A stretch of DNA of 64,000 nt from Mycobacterium sp. MS1601 (GTDB taxonomy: Bacteria; Actinomycetota; Actinomycetes; Mycobacteriales; Mycobacteriaceae), in contig NZ_CP019420.1 of NCBI RefSeq assembly GCF_001984215.1, forward strand, positions 6,138,001 through 6,202,000, written 5' to 3'. A program made the position numbers and the translations under genes. How positions within the stretch are numbered: the first letter of the stretch is position 1; every line of letters starts with the position of its first letter. The notes beneath the pieces are model-generated. The model had not been told where the DNA came from, searched no databases, and worked only from the letters and a program-made list of their open reading frames with translations. This document shows, piece by piece, positions 23,248 through 32,767 of the stretch.

Positions 23248-24306
23248 CTACAGCTGCATACCCGCCGCCGTCAACGCCAGCAGCCGCGACGTCGCCCGCA
23301 GGTACTTCTTGCGGTACCCACCGGCCAGCATCTCGTCGCTGAACACCGTGTCCAGCTTGGCTCCGGAAGCCACCACCGGGATCCCGGCGTCGTAGAGCCG
23401 GTCGGTCAGCGACACCAGCCGCAGCGCCACGTTCTGGTCGTCGAGGGCGTGCACACCGGTGAGGAACACCGCCTCCACACCTTCGATCAGGCTCAGATAC
23501 CGCGACGGGTGCATGGTGGCCAGGTGCTTGCACAGGGCGTCGAAGTCGTCCAGCGTGGCGCTCGGCACGCCCTCCGCCCGCTGCTCCACCTCGGTGTCCG
23601 ACAGCGGCTCCGGCGCCGGCGGCAGGCCACGGTGCCGATAGTCCGGCCCCTCGATGCGCACCGTGGTGAAGATCTGCGACAGCGCGGCGATCTCGCGCAT
23701 GAAATCCTGCGCCGCGAACCGGCCCTCGCCCAACTGCTCGGGCAATGTGTTCGACGTCGCGGCGATGGACACCCCACGCTCCACCAGCTGGCTGAGCAAC
23801 CGCGACACCAGCGTGGTGTTGCCGGGGTCGTCGAGCTCGAACTCGTCGATACACACCACCGCATACTCGCCGAGCAGCTCGATGCACTCGAGGAAGCCGA
23901 ACACCCCGGCCACCTGGGTCAGCTCCCCGAAGGTCGCGAAGGCCGTCGGCGCCGGCGAGTCCTTGGACACCGAGAAATACGTCGAGGCCAACAGGTGGGT
24001 CTTACCGACACCGAACCCGCCGTCGAGGTAGATGCCCACGCCGGGGAGCACCCCACGCTTGCCGAACATCTTCTTCTTGCCGGCCCTGCGCGCCACCGCC
24101 TGTTCGGCGAACGTGCGGCATTTGTCGACGGCAGCGGCCTGACTCGGCTCGGCCGGATCAGGCCGGTAGCTCTCGAAGCTGACATCGGTGAATGTCGGCG
24201 GTGGCACCAGCTGGGCGATCAGCCGTTCCGGCGAGACCGTGGGATGGCGGTCGACAAGATGGGCTGGCGCCGAGGCCTCCGAGTTTGTAGAAGAGGGGGC
24301 GTTCAT
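23248..24306 (-). CDS. zapE: AFG1/ZapE-family ATPase
   Basis: 352-residue P-loop ATPase. Walker A is GGFGVGKTHLL, Walker B VVCIDEFELDDPGN, sensor region AATSNTLPEQL, with a late VVASGAKLD. In E. coli the homolog ZapE acts at the division ring; the mycobacterial role is unproven. The gene is convergent with the GNAT gene and divergent from ribD. A TACAGT -10 box lies 6 nt before the ATG with no ribosome binding site, so the transcript is probably leaderless. Confidence 0.88.
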   Translation of the reverse strand: MNAPSSTNSEASAPAHLVDRHPTVSPERLIAQLVPPPTFTDVSFESYRPDPAEPSQAAAVDKCRTFAEQAVARRAGKKKMFGKRGVLPGVGIYLDGGFGVGKTHLLASTYFSVSKDSPAPTAFATFGELTQVAGVFGFLECIELLGEYAVVCIDEFELDDPGNTTLVSRLLSQLVERGVSIAATSNTLPEQLGEGRFAAQDFMREIAALSQIFTTVRIEGPDYRHRGLPPAPEPLSDTEVEQRAEGVPSATLDDFDALCKHLATMHPSRYLSLIEGVEAVFLTGVHALDDQNVALRLVSLTDRLYDAGIPVVASGAKLDTVFSDEMLAGGYRKKYLRATSRLLALTAAGMQL

Positions 24307-24312
24307 GCAGGA

Positions 24313-24322
24313 ACTGTAGCGA
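24313..24322. promoter_or_regulatory. bidirectional promoter between zapE and ribD
   Basis: The 10-mer actgtagcga gives TACAGT on the minus strand (24318 to 24313), 6 nt from the zapE ATG. On the plus strand it gives TAGCGA (24317-24322), about 18 nt before the ribD ATG. They share the TA at 24317-24318. The plus-strand box lacks the final T, so that side is weaker. Confidence 0.42.
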
Positions 24323-24340
24323 CGTGCTGCAATCGAACTC

Positions 24341-25123
24341 ATGGCGCAACCCGACGCTGGGATACAGCTCACACTGATGACGACCACCGGAATCGTGGAC
24401 GACGCCGCGCTGCCGGAGCTCTACGCCTACCCCGATCGTGGCTCTGACGGCTCCCGAAAATGCTGGGTACGTGCCAATTTCATCAGCAGTCTGGACGGCG
24501 GGTCCGCCGTCGACGGCACCTCCGGGGGGTTGGCGGGTCCGGGTGACCGTGCGCTGTTCTCCGTGATGCGCGAGCTGGCCGACGTGATCGTGGTCGGAGC
24601 GGGCACTGTGCGCTCGGAGAACTACGGCGGCGTGACGTTGACGGTGCAGCAGCGTCAACACCGGCAGTCTCGCGGTCAGGCCGAGGTGCCGCCCATCGCG
24701 ATCGTGAGCAACAGCGGGCGGCTCAACCGTGACATGTTGGTGTTCACCCACAGTGAGGTGCCGCCCCTGGTGCTCACGTCGAACTCCGCCGCCCCCGGTG
24801 CGCGCGCTCTGCTGGGTGAGGCCGCCGAGGTGATCGACTGTTCCGGACCCGACGTCGACGAGGTGGACACCGTGGTGCTGCTGGCCGCGCTGGCGGCCCG
24901 CGGGCTGAGCCGCGTGCTCACCGAAGGCGGACCGAGTCTGCTGGGCACCTTCATCGCCGCAGACCTGCTCGACGAGCTGTGCCTGACCATCGCCCCCACC
25001 GTGGTGGGTGGCGACGCCGGGCGCATTGCCCACGGTGCGGGCCGGTCGACGCCGCTGCGGCGAGTGCATCTGCTGACCGATGACGCCGGCTACCTGTACT
25101 GCCGCTACGTCCGACACGCATGA
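24341..25123 (+). CDS. ribD: RibD C-terminal-domain reductase (Rv2671-like, DHFR-fold)
   Basis: 260 residues of the bacterial bifunctional deaminase-reductase C-terminal fold only; no deaminase domain. Visible are CWVRANFISSLDGGSAVDG, DVIVVGAGTVRSENYG, VLTEGGPSLLGTFIAADLLDELCLTIAP and the NADPH-type pocket. The M. tuberculosis homolog Rv2671 has dihydrofolate reductase-like ability as I recall. First gene of a plus-strand run with the lipoprotein, aftC and msrB. Confidence 0.85.
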   Translation: MAQPDAGIQLTLMTTTGIVDDAALPELYAYPDRGSDGSRKCWVRANFISSLDGGSAVDGTSGGLAGPGDRALFSVMRELADVIVVGAGTVRSENYGGVTLTVQQRQHRQSRGQAEVPPIAIVSNSGRLNRDMLVFTHSEVPPLVLTSNSAAPGARALLGEAAEVIDCSGPDVDEVDTVVLLAALAARGLSRVLTEGGPSLLGTFIAADLLDELCLTIAPTVVGGDAGRIAHGAGRSTPLRRVHLLTDDAGYLYCRYVRHA

Positions 25124-25154
25124 CTCCTTCGAGCGAATCGCTACTGTGGGCGGC

Positions 25155-26717
25155 ATGAAACGGCCCGTTCACCTCACGGCCCTCATCGTGGTGTCCGCAC
25201 TGCTGGCCGCGTGCGCGCCGGGCCTGGCGGCCAATCCGCGCTACGCCACCGACGTCTCGCACGACGAGGGCGACTCCACGCCGACCACACAGTCACCCGA
25301 CGGTCCGCCGCCCATCGCGGCGCCGGCGTCGGGCAAAGACCTGCCGTGGCGACAGTGCACCTCCGAGGTGTTCGCCGATGCGGCACTGCCGGCGCCGCCC
25401 GCGATCACCCTGGAATGCGCCAGTTACGACGCCGACCTGGATCCCATCGCCGGCGCCACCGGGACGGTGAACATCGGGGTGGTGCGGGCACGTTCGGTGC
25501 GCACCCCCGCCGACGCCGGCCCGCTGGTGTTCACCACCGGCTCGGATATGCCGACCTCACAACAGCTTCCGGTGTGGCTGTCGCGAGCAGGTGCCGACGT
25601 GTTGGACACCCATCCGATCGTCGCGGTGGACCGACGCGGCATGGGCATGTCCAGCCCGGTGGACTGCCGTGATCTGTTCGACCGCCAGGAGATGCGCGAC
25701 CAAGCGCAGTTCGAGCCGGGCGATGACCCGGTGGCCAACCTGGGTGCCATCACCATGACCGCCACCACCAGCTGCACCGACACCATCGCTCCCGGCGACA
25801 GCGCCTACGACAATGCCCACGCCGCCGAGGACCTGGAGCGGCTGCGCAGTCTGTGGGACATGCCGTCACTGGCACTGATGGGCATCGGCAACGGCGCCCA
25901 GGTGGCACTGGCCTATGCCGGCGCCCACCCCGACAAGGTGTCGCGGCTGGTGCTCGACTCACCGCTGCCGTTGGCGGTGTCTGCTGAGGCCGCCGCCGAG
26001 CAGCAGGTCCGCGGGCAGCAGGCCGCCCTCGACGCGTTCGCCACCCAGTGCGTCGCCATCGCATGTGCGCTGGGCCCCGATCCGAAAGCCGCGGTGTCCG
26101 CCCTGATCGCCGACGCCGAGGCCGGTCGTGGCCCCGGCGGCGCCGCCGTCTCGCAGCTGGTCACCGCCATCACCACCGCGCTGGCCTTCCCCGACGGTGA
26201 CCGGGTGACGAGTACCAACAAGCTCGCCGACGCGCTGGCCTCGGCCCGCTCCGGTGACAACAACCAGTTGACCAGTCTGATAAACCAGGCCGAAGCTCTG
26301 CGCGAGTCCGACGGTCAGTTCATCAACCGGTGCAGCGACGCGCTGAACCGGCCCACCCCGGACCGGGTTCGCGAGCTGGTGGTCGCGTGGGACGACATGT
26401 ACCCGCAGTTCGGCAGGGTCGCGGCACTCAACCTGGTGAAATGCCTGAACTGGCCCAGCGGCAAGGCTCCGGAGGACCCGACCAACCTGCGCACCGAGGT
26501 GTTGTTGCTGGGTGTACAGAACGACCCCATCGTCGGCGGCGACGGGGTGGCAGCCACCGCCGCCACCATCATCAACGCCGGTGCCGCCAACCGACGGGTG
26601 ATGTGGCAGGGCATCGGCCACGGCGCCTCGGTGTACTCGTCATGCGCCATGGCACCGTTGCTGGAATACATCGGTAGCGGGAAAACGCAGCCGACAGACA
26701 CCTACTGCCCCGCCTGA
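25155..26717 (+). CDS. TAP-like alpha/beta-hydrolase lipoprotein (Rv2672-like), nucleophile Ser absent
   Basis: 520 residues. A lipoprotein signal is present with lipobox LAAC at Cys20. The body is an alpha/beta hydrolase of the TAP/Hip1-type protease family (VAVDRRGMGMSSPVDC, AEDLERLRSLWDMPSLALMGIGNGAQVALAYAGAHPD, C-terminal TAP-like region with GIGHGASVYSSC). The expected nucleophile elbow GxSxG reads GIGNG at 243-247, so Ser245 is Gly. It may be inactive, or may use another residue. TACTGT lies 7 nt before the ATG, suggesting a leaderless promoter within the operon. Confidence 0.8.
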   Translation: MKRPVHLTALIVVSALLAACAPGLAANPRYATDVSHDEGDSTPTTQSPDGPPPIAAPASGKDLPWRQCTSEVFADAALPAPPAITLECASYDADLDPIAGATGTVNIGVVRARSVRTPADAGPLVFTTGSDMPTSQQLPVWLSRAGADVLDTHPIVAVDRRGMGMSSPVDCRDLFDRQEMRDQAQFEPGDDPVANLGAITMTATTSCTDTIAPGDSAYDNAHAAEDLERLRSLWDMPSLALMGIGNGAQVALAYAGAHPDKVSRLVLDSPLPLAVSAEAAAEQQVRGQQAALDAFATQCVAIACALGPDPKAAVSALIADAEAGRGPGGAAVSQLVTAITTALAFPDGDRVTSTNKLADALASARSGDNNQLTSLINQAEALRESDGQFINRCSDALNRPTPDRVRELVVAWDDMYPQFGRVAALNLVKCLNWPSGKAPEDPTNLRTEVLLLGVQNDPIVGGDGVAATAATIINAGAANRRVMWQGIGHGASVYSSCAMAPLLEYIGSGKTQPTDTYCPA

Positions 26718-26752
26718 CTCATCGTGACCCCGGCCCGGTGTACGGTGCGCAC

Positions 26753-28036
26753 GTGACGGCAGTAGACGCGGCACGCACCCGCCTGTTGAATGCATTCCGG
26801 CCCCGTACCGCACCGCCAAGTGCCGCGACGGTGCTGCGGTCGATCCTCTGGCCCCTGGCCATCATGTCGGTGTTCCACCGCAGCTACGTACTGGCCACCA
26901 ACGGCTACATCACCGACGATTTCGGGCCGGTGTACCGCGCTGTCATCAACTTCAAAATGGGTTGGGACATCTACAACGAGAACTTCAACCACGTCGACCC
27001 GCACTACCTCTACCCGCCCGGCGGCACCCTGCTGCTCGCCCCGTTCGGGTACCTGCCCGTGGACGCGTCCCGCTACTGGTTCATCGCACTGAGCACCATC
27101 GCGATCCTGCTGTCCGCGGTACTGATGCTCAAGCTCTTCAAGCTGTCCTGGACCTCATTCGCCCTGCCCGCGCTGATCCTGGCGATGTTCCTCACCGAAT
27201 CCGTCACCAGCACACTGGTTTACACCAACATCAACGGCTGGATCCTCTTCGGCGAGGTGCTGTTCCTGCTGTGGCTGCTCGACGGCCGACGCAGCCGCGA
27301 ATGGCTGGCCGGTGCCGCCATCGGCATGACCCTGGTGGTCAAACCCTCGCTGGCACCCCTGTTGCTGCTGCCCGTGCTCAACCGGCAGTGGCGGGCGCTG
27401 GTCAGCGCCTTCGCCGTGCCACTGGTGTTCAATATCGCCGCTTGGCCGCTGGTCAGCGACCCCATGAGTTACATCGAACGCACCGTGCCCTACATCATGT
27501 CCACCCGCGACTACTTCAACTCCGCCATCCTGGGCAACGGCATCTACTACGGCCTGCCGATGTGGCTGATCGTGGCGCTGCGGCTGCTGTTCCTGGGACT
27601 GGCCGTGGTCAGCATGGTGCTGCTGTACCGCTACTACCGCACCCGCGACCCGCTGTTCTGGATGCTGACCTCCTCCGGGGTGCTGCTCACCGCGTCGTAT
27701 CTGGTGCTGTCCCTGGGTCAGGGCTACTACTCGATGATGCTGTTCCCCTTCGTCCTGACCGTGGTGCTGCAGAACTCCGTCATCCGCAACTGGCCGGCCT
27801 GGTTGGCGATCTACGGCTTCTTCACCATGGACCGGTTCCTGTTGTGGCACTGGCCCACCACCGGCCGGTTCCTCGAGTACATGAAGATCACCTACGGCTG
27901 GTCGCTGATGCTGATCGTGGTGGCCGCGGTGCTGTACTTCCGATATCTGGACGCCAAGGCCGACGGTCGCCTGGATCAGGGAATCGATCCGCCGTGGGTG
28001 ACGCCCCGCCAGCAGCGCGATAGCGTGGACGCATGA
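26753..28036 (+). CDS. aftC: alpha-(1->3)-arabinofuranosyltransferase AftC
   Basis: Polytopic GT-C fold enzyme that branches arabinan in arabinogalactan and lipoarabinomannan, using decaprenyl-phospho-arabinose on the outer face of the membrane. About 427 residues and roughly ten membrane segments. The first loop carries ITDDFGPVYRAVINFKMGWDIYNE and HYLYPPGGTL, with acidic residues of the GT-C type. Identity comes from the close match to Rv2673. I place the start at the GTG at 26753, because TACGGT (26741-26746) stands 6 nt before it. An in-frame GTG at 26738 would overlap that promoter. It overlaps msrB by ATGA. Confidence 0.9.
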   Translation: MTAVDAARTRLLNAFRPRTAPPSAATVLRSILWPLAIMSVFHRSYVLATNGYITDDFGPVYRAVINFKMGWDIYNENFNHVDPHYLYPPGGTLLLAPFGYLPVDASRYWFIALSTIAILLSAVLMLKLFKLSWTSFALPALILAMFLTESVTSTLVYTNINGWILFGEVLFLLWLLDGRRSREWLAGAAIGMTLVVKPSLAPLLLLPVLNRQWRALVSAFAVPLVFNIAAWPLVSDPMSYIERTVPYIMSTRDYFNSAILGNGIYYGLPMWLIVALRLLFLGLAVVSMVLLYRYYRTRDPLFWMLTSSGVLLTASYLVLSLGQGYYSMMLFPFVLTVVLQNSVIRNWPAWLAIYGFFTMDRFLLWHWPTTGRFLEYMKITYGWSLMLIVVAAVLYFRYLDAKADGRLDQGIDPPWVTPRQQRDSVDA

Positions 28037-28461
28037 GTCCCAACTTGTCAGAGCTGCCCAGCCCGAAGGTTGCGCTGACCGACGACGAATGGCGCGCGAA
28101 GCTCAGCCCCGAGGAATTCGCCGTCCTCAGGCAGGCCGGCACCGAGCGGGCCTACAGCGGCGAATACACCGACACCAAAACCGAAGGTGTTTACCAGTGC
28201 CGGGCGTGTGGCACCGAATTGTTCCGCAGCACAGAGAAATTCGATTCACACTGCGGGTGGCCCTCGTTTTTCGACCCGTCACACTCCGACGCGGTGATCC
28301 TGCGCCCCGACGACTCGCACGGTATGCACCGGGTGGAGGTGCTGTGCGCCAACTGCCACAGCCACCTCGGCCACGTGTTCACCGGTGAGGGTTACCCCAC
28401 ACCGACTGACCAGCGCTACTGCATCAACTCGATTTCACTCAAACTGGTCCCCACCAGTTGA
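28033..28461 (+). CDS. msrB: peptide-methionine (R)-S-oxide reductase
   Basis: 142 residues. Reduces methionine-R-sulfoxide in proteins. Zinc cysteines are seen in CRACGTELF and CANCHSHLGHVF, and the catalytic Cys in RYCINSISLKL. SHCGWPSFFDP is the family signature. The start overlaps aftC by 4 nt, so it is co-translated at the end of the ribD-aftC run. It is convergent with the glycosyltransferase gene. Confidence 0.95.
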   Translation: MSPNLSELPSPKVALTDDEWRAKLSPEEFAVLRQAGTERAYSGEYTDTKTEGVYQCRACGTELFRSTEKFDSHCGWPSFFDPSHSDAVILRPDDSHGMHRVEVLCANCHSHLGHVFTGEGYPTPTDQRYCINSISLKLVPTS

Positions 28462-28465
28462 CAGC

Positions 28466-29497
28466 TCAGGCGCTGGCCGCGCCGACCGGGCCCAGCGCAC
28501 CGGCGTAGGCGCGCACCGCGTCGGCGGCCACCCGCTCCCACGAATAGCGGGAGCAGGCACGGTCTCGCCCGGCGCCACCCATCCCGCGGCCGGCGAACGG
28601 TTCGTGCAGCAGCCGGCGCACCGCCTCGACGAAGCGGGGGGCATCACCGGGTGGCACCAGTCGGCCGGTGACGTCATCGACCACGATGTCCACCAGCGCC
28701 CCCACCGCGGTGCCCACCACCGGCACGGCGCAGCTCATCGCCTGCAGCACAGCAGCTCCGGCGGGATCGGCGGTGACGGGGCACACGAACACATCGGCAG
28801 ACCGCAGCAATGCCGCGAGTTGCGGCGCGTCGCTGACCTGCTCGACCGCCAGGCGGTCAGCCACACCTGCGGCTTCGGCCGCCGGGCGCAGCCTGGACTC
28901 GACCTCGGTGGCGTCATCGGCGGCGGAATCCACGGCCACCACCCACTCGGCGTCGGGAGTCGAGGCCAGCGCCGCCAGTGCCATGCTCGGACGCAGGGCC
29001 GTCGTCCATACCGACACCATCCGGTGGTGCGCAACGCCCCGGGACGCGACCGGCCCGGGCGGGGCGAACAATTCACCGTCCACTCCGCACGGAATCACGG
29101 ACAACCTGGACCTGGAGCAGCCCGTCTGCAGCAGCTCGACCAGTTGCTCGTTGTTGGTCGCAGCCACCCAACTGGCTCTGCGAGCCAACACCGCCACCAG
29201 CTTGCGCGCCTCCACGGTCTCCACAGCTCTGAACGACTGCACCACCGGGATGTCTAGCCCCCGCGCGGCGGACTGCGCTGCCATACCCGACAGCCAGGAC
29301 TGTGCGTGCGCCACGTCGGGCGGGCGGTGAGACCAGGTGCGGTGCAACTCTTCGGTATAGGCGCTCAGATTTGCCGGGTCTTGGGGCACGTGCACGCTGG
29401 CCTGGTGGCCCGCGACGATCAAGGCACCGCTCAACGCGGCTGCCGAGCTCAGCTCACCTACCGAATCAGGCTCTGCTGCAACGATTGCCACATCCAC
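28466..29497 (-). CDS. GT4-family glycosyltransferase
   Basis: 343 residues in a GT-B fold. The N-terminal half has DVAIVAAEPDSVGELSSAAALSGALIVAGHQASVHVP and VAHAQSW. The C-terminal half has VIPCGVDGELFAPPG, LLRSADVFVCPVTADPAGAAVLQAMSCAVPVVGTAVGALVD and the ending typical of GT4 enzymes. The usual catalytic E-x7-E is altered: the first Glu of EPFGxxxLEAM reads DPAGAAVLQAM here, which may change donor use. Cytoplasmic; acceptor unknown. Confidence 0.82.
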   Translation of the reverse strand: MDVAIVAAEPDSVGELSSAAALSGALIVAGHQASVHVPQDPANLSAYTEELHRTWSHRPPDVAHAQSWLSGMAAQSAARGLDIPVVQSFRAVETVEARKLVAVLARRASWVAATNNEQLVELLQTGCSRSRLSVIPCGVDGELFAPPGPVASRGVAHHRMVSVWTTALRPSMALAALASTPDAEWVVAVDSAADDATEVESRLRPAAEAAGVADRLAVEQVSDAPQLAALLRSADVFVCPVTADPAGAAVLQAMSCAVPVVGTAVGALVDIVVDDVTGRLVPPGDAPRFVEAVRRLLHEPFAGRGMGGAGRDRACSRYSWERVAADAVRAYAGALGPVGAASA

Positions 29498-29609
29498 GCG
29501 CGGCTCCTCTCAGCCAACGCGCCATGCCTTCACGGGCGCGGCGCACAATTTCGCCGGCCGCTCTTTGACCGCACAGGAGGTGGGGCATCACTGCCGCACC
29601 GCGATCGGG

Positions 29610-31934
29610 TTACCCAATAACCGAGTTCTCGAACCTCGGATTCAGCCGGGACAGCAACAACCTGGTGGTGGCCTCGAAGTCCAGCGGCCGGAAATAGTGG
29701 TAGCCCTGGCCTATATCGCAGTCCAACTGCTGCAGCCGGACGTGTGTGGCCTCGTCCTCGACGCCCTCGGCCACCACCCTGGCACCGAGGATGTGCGCCA
29801 ACTCGATCACCGCCCCCACCACGGCGTCAGCGCGAGGGTCGACCGTGATGGGCTCGACCAACTGCTTACAGACCTTCATCTCGTCAACCGGGAGTTCCCG
29901 CAGATAGGACAACGCGGAGTAGCCGCTGCCGAAATCGTCGATCGCTATCCGGATGCCACGGGCGCGCAGGTCGCCCAGCACCGCGCTGGTGCGGCGGGTG
30001 TCTTCGAGCACCAGGTCCTCGGTGATCTCGATGGTCAGCAGCTCGGCGGGCAGCTTGCGCTCGGCCAGCGCCCACGCCACCGACAATGGCAACTGGACGT
30101 CGGCGAGCGAGGGGGCGAACAGGTTCACCGCCACCGGGACCGCGCACTGGCGTCGGTGCCAGACGGCGAGATCGTCGAGTGCTGTTTTCACCACCAGGTC
30201 GGTCAGTGCGGGCATCAGTCCGTACTGGCGAACCAGTGGCAAAAATCGATCGGGCTCGATGGTGCCGCGGTGTTCGTGGGGCCAACGGACCAGCGCTTCG
30301 AGCCCGGCGATGGCACCGCTGCGCAGATCTATCTGCGGTTGATACACCACCGCCAGCTCCTGCCGGTCGATGGCGCGACGCAGTTCGCCGAGCAGTTGGA
30401 CGGCGGGCGCGGCACCGCCTCCTGCCGTCGATGTCGAGAGGTCGAGGTCGGGGGTATGGATCCGAAGCCCGCCGCTGCCTGAGGTTTTGGCGGCGTTCAT
30501 CGCGGTCTCGGCCCGCTGCAACAAGACCTCAGCGCAGACATCCATCTCTTCGGCACACAGGATCGCCAGGCCGACGCTGGGTCGGATCATCACATCGTGG
30601 CCGTCGAGGGTGAACGGTGCGTCGAAGGACAGCAGCACCCGGTGGGCCACCGCGCGGGCGTTGGCGGCGCTGCCTTCCATCAGAACCGCGAACTCGTCGC
30701 CACGAAGCCGGGCGACGGTGTCACCGGTACGCAGGCAGGACACCACCCGCTCGGACACCGCCGCCAGCAGCGTGTCCCCCGCCGGGTGACCCAGCGAGAC
30801 ATTGACGAGCTTGAAATGATCCAGATCGAGGGCGAGCACGGTGACATCGCTGCGATCACGCTGGCGCAGGTCCAGCGCGTGGGTCAACCGGTCCAGCAGC
30901 AGCGCGCGGTTGCCCACCCCGGTGAGCGGGTCGCGCAGCGCCTCCTCGGTGGCGGCGGCCACCATCCGCCGGTTGTCCCGCATCACCAGGTACTGCCTGG
31001 CCACCATTCCGCTGACCATCACGAGCAGGGCGAACAGCACGGGCGGAAGGCCCGGCACCGCGAAGAGTTCGACGGTGCAGACGGCGCAGGCAACGACGAT
31101 CGGAAGGTAGGGCAACCACAGTGAGGTCTTGGGTGGCAGCGCCGATGCCTGGGTATCGCCGCCAACGGTCACGGCAACGGCCGCCGCGGCGCCGATGAGC
31201 AGGATGCCGACTCCCCAGCCGATCGCCACCACCATCGGAGCATCTGCATCCTGGCGTGCCGTGACGTACACGAACGCCCCTCGGGCCAGGGCCGTCACCG
31301 TAATTCCCGTGGCCAGCAAGATCAGGATGGTTCGGTGCCGCCCCCGCGCCCGGGACACCACGAGCACCCCGATGGTGGACGCCACCACCGCCGTCGAGAG
31401 ATAGACGACGGTGACCAGAAGGGCTCGGCTGTCTCCCACATCGGCGACATCGACGAAGCGGCGCAAGAGCAGCCAGGCGACGATGAACAGCGCGGTCCCG
31501 ATGACGAGCGCGTCCAACACCGTCCGCAGCCACGAGAAGTACCACGTGTTCGCCGGGATCAACACCAGCGCCGAGAACGCCGCCAGCCAGAACGCGACAT
31601 GGGCGATGTCGCCTGCCACCGGAACCGTCATCGCACCGGGAGGGCGCATGGCGAAAACGAAGGTGCCGACAGCCCACACGATGAGCCCACCGGTCATGGC
31701 GACCCACACCCAACGCCTGCGATCCTTCGACGCACGCGCGGCAGCCACAGCGCACCACGCGGCGGCCACCGCCATGGCCGCAAGGCCCACACACAGGACC
31801 GTCCACACCGTGGCGCGATCGGTCAGCGTCGGGGCCACGAGGACCACCACCGCCGCCACTACCGCCACCGCCACCAGCGCAATCCCGTGGGGTGAACTGG
31901 TGATACTCGAACGGTGACGCCCAGCTGTCGGCAC
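29610..31934 (-). CDS. membrane GGDEF-EAL cyclic-di-GMP turnover protein
   Basis: 774 residues. About nine membrane segments occupy residues 18-315. A GGDEF domain follows at about 333-490, with DPLTGVGNRALL and the signature at 411-415 reading RGDEF. The EAL domain spans about 510-765, with EALVRW (546), VNLFAPSL (604), IEITED (636), IDDFGSGYSAL (666) and GQGYHYFRP. EAL catalytic residues look intact, so phosphodiesterase activity is likely. The cyclase signature is slightly degenerate. The GTG at 31934 has GGGGGG 3 nt upstream. It stands alone by spacing. Confidence 0.9.
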   Translation of the reverse strand: MPTAGRHRSSITSSPHGIALVAVAVVAAVVVLVAPTLTDRATVWTVLCVGLAAMAVAAAWCAVAAARASKDRRRWVWVAMTGGLIVWAVGTFVFAMRPPGAMTVPVAGDIAHVAFWLAAFSALVLIPANTWYFSWLRTVLDALVIGTALFIVAWLLLRRFVDVADVGDSRALLVTVVYLSTAVVASTIGVLVVSRARGRHRTILILLATGITVTALARGAFVYVTARQDADAPMVVAIGWGVGILLIGAAAAVAVTVGGDTQASALPPKTSLWLPYLPIVVACAVCTVELFAVPGLPPVLFALLVMVSGMVARQYLVMRDNRRMVAAATEEALRDPLTGVGNRALLLDRLTHALDLRQRDRSDVTVLALDLDHFKLVNVSLGHPAGDTLLAAVSERVVSCLRTGDTVARLRGDEFAVLMEGSAANARAVAHRVLLSFDAPFTLDGHDVMIRPSVGLAILCAEEMDVCAEVLLQRAETAMNAAKTSGSGGLRIHTPDLDLSTSTAGGGAAPAVQLLGELRRAIDRQELAVVYQPQIDLRSGAIAGLEALVRWPHEHRGTIEPDRFLPLVRQYGLMPALTDLVVKTALDDLAVWHRRQCAVPVAVNLFAPSLADVQLPLSVAWALAERKLPAELLTIEITEDLVLEDTRRTSAVLGDLRARGIRIAIDDFGSGYSALSYLRELPVDEMKVCKQLVEPITVDPRADAVVGAVIELAHILGARVVAEGVEDEATHVRLQQLDCDIGQGYHYFRPLDFEATTRLLLSRLNPRFENSVIG

Positions 31935-32040
31935 GGTCCCCCCAGAGCGACTCGGTGCGCACCAGGCTAGCAAGCCCAGGGGCGACGATTCGCGGTTTAC
32001 TGCCTACCAGGCGGGCAGATTCACGTGCATGTCCGCGAGG

Positions 32041-32745
32041 TCAGGGCAGGCGCTCCACCAACTGCTCCACCGCCACCCGCGGCCCGGTGAAGAACGGAAT
32101 CTCCTCGCGCACATGCCTGCGCGCTTCGGTGGCCCGCAGGTCCCGCATCAGGTCGACGATCCGGTACAGCTCGGGTGCCTCGAAAGCGAGAATCCATTCA
32201 TAGTCGCCAAGCGCGAACGCGGGCACCGTGTTGGCACGGACGTCCTTGTAACCGCGAGCCGCCATGCCGTGGTCGGCGAGCATCTTGCGGCGCTCGTCGT
32301 CAGGCAGCAGATACCAGTCCAACGACCGCACGAACGGGTAGACACACACGTAGTTGCCGGGCTCCTCGCCTGCGAGGAACGCCGGGATGTGGCTCTTGTT
32401 GAATTCCGCGGGGCGGTGCAGCGCGACACTGCTCCACACCGGGGCGCTGGCCCGGCCCAGGGTGGTGGTGCGACGGAAGTCGGAGTAGGTGGCCTGCAGG
32501 TCCTCCACGCGCTCGGCGTGGGTCCAGAACATGTAGTCGGCGTCGGCCCGCATGCCCGCGATGTCGTAGATGCCGCGCACCACGACACCCTTGTCCTCCT
32601 GCTGTTTGAGGAAGGTGGCGGTCTCTTCGACGATCTCTTGGCGGTCGCGCTCGGCGCTACCCAGCTCCCCCTGGTTGACCGCGAACACGGAGAACATCAG
32701 GTAGCGGATGGTGGAGTTGAGTGCGTCGAAATCCAGGCGTGACAT
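32041..32745 (-). CDS. hemQ: coproheme decarboxylase HemQ (ChdC)
   Basis: 234 residues of the chlorite-dismutase fold. Converts coproheme to heme b with peroxide, the last step of the actinobacterial coproporphyrin pathway. Recognisable segments are [92 protein letters not shown]. It is downstream of hemY and hemE on the same strand, giving a heme operon. The ATG at 32745 matches family length. Confidence 0.95.
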   Translation of the reverse strand: MSRLDFDALNSTIRYLMFSVFAVNQGELGSAERDRQEIVEETATFLKQQEDKGVVVRGIYDIAGMRADADYMFWTHAERVEDLQATYSDFRRTTTLGRASAPVWSSVALHRPAEFNKSHIPAFLAGEEPGNYVCVYPFVRSLDWYLLPDDERRKMLADHGMAARGYKDVRANTVPAFALGDYEWILAFEAPELYRIVDLMRDLRATEARRHVREEIPFFTGPRVAVEQLVERLP

Positions 32746-32767
32746 GGCCCCTATGGTGCCACGATGC

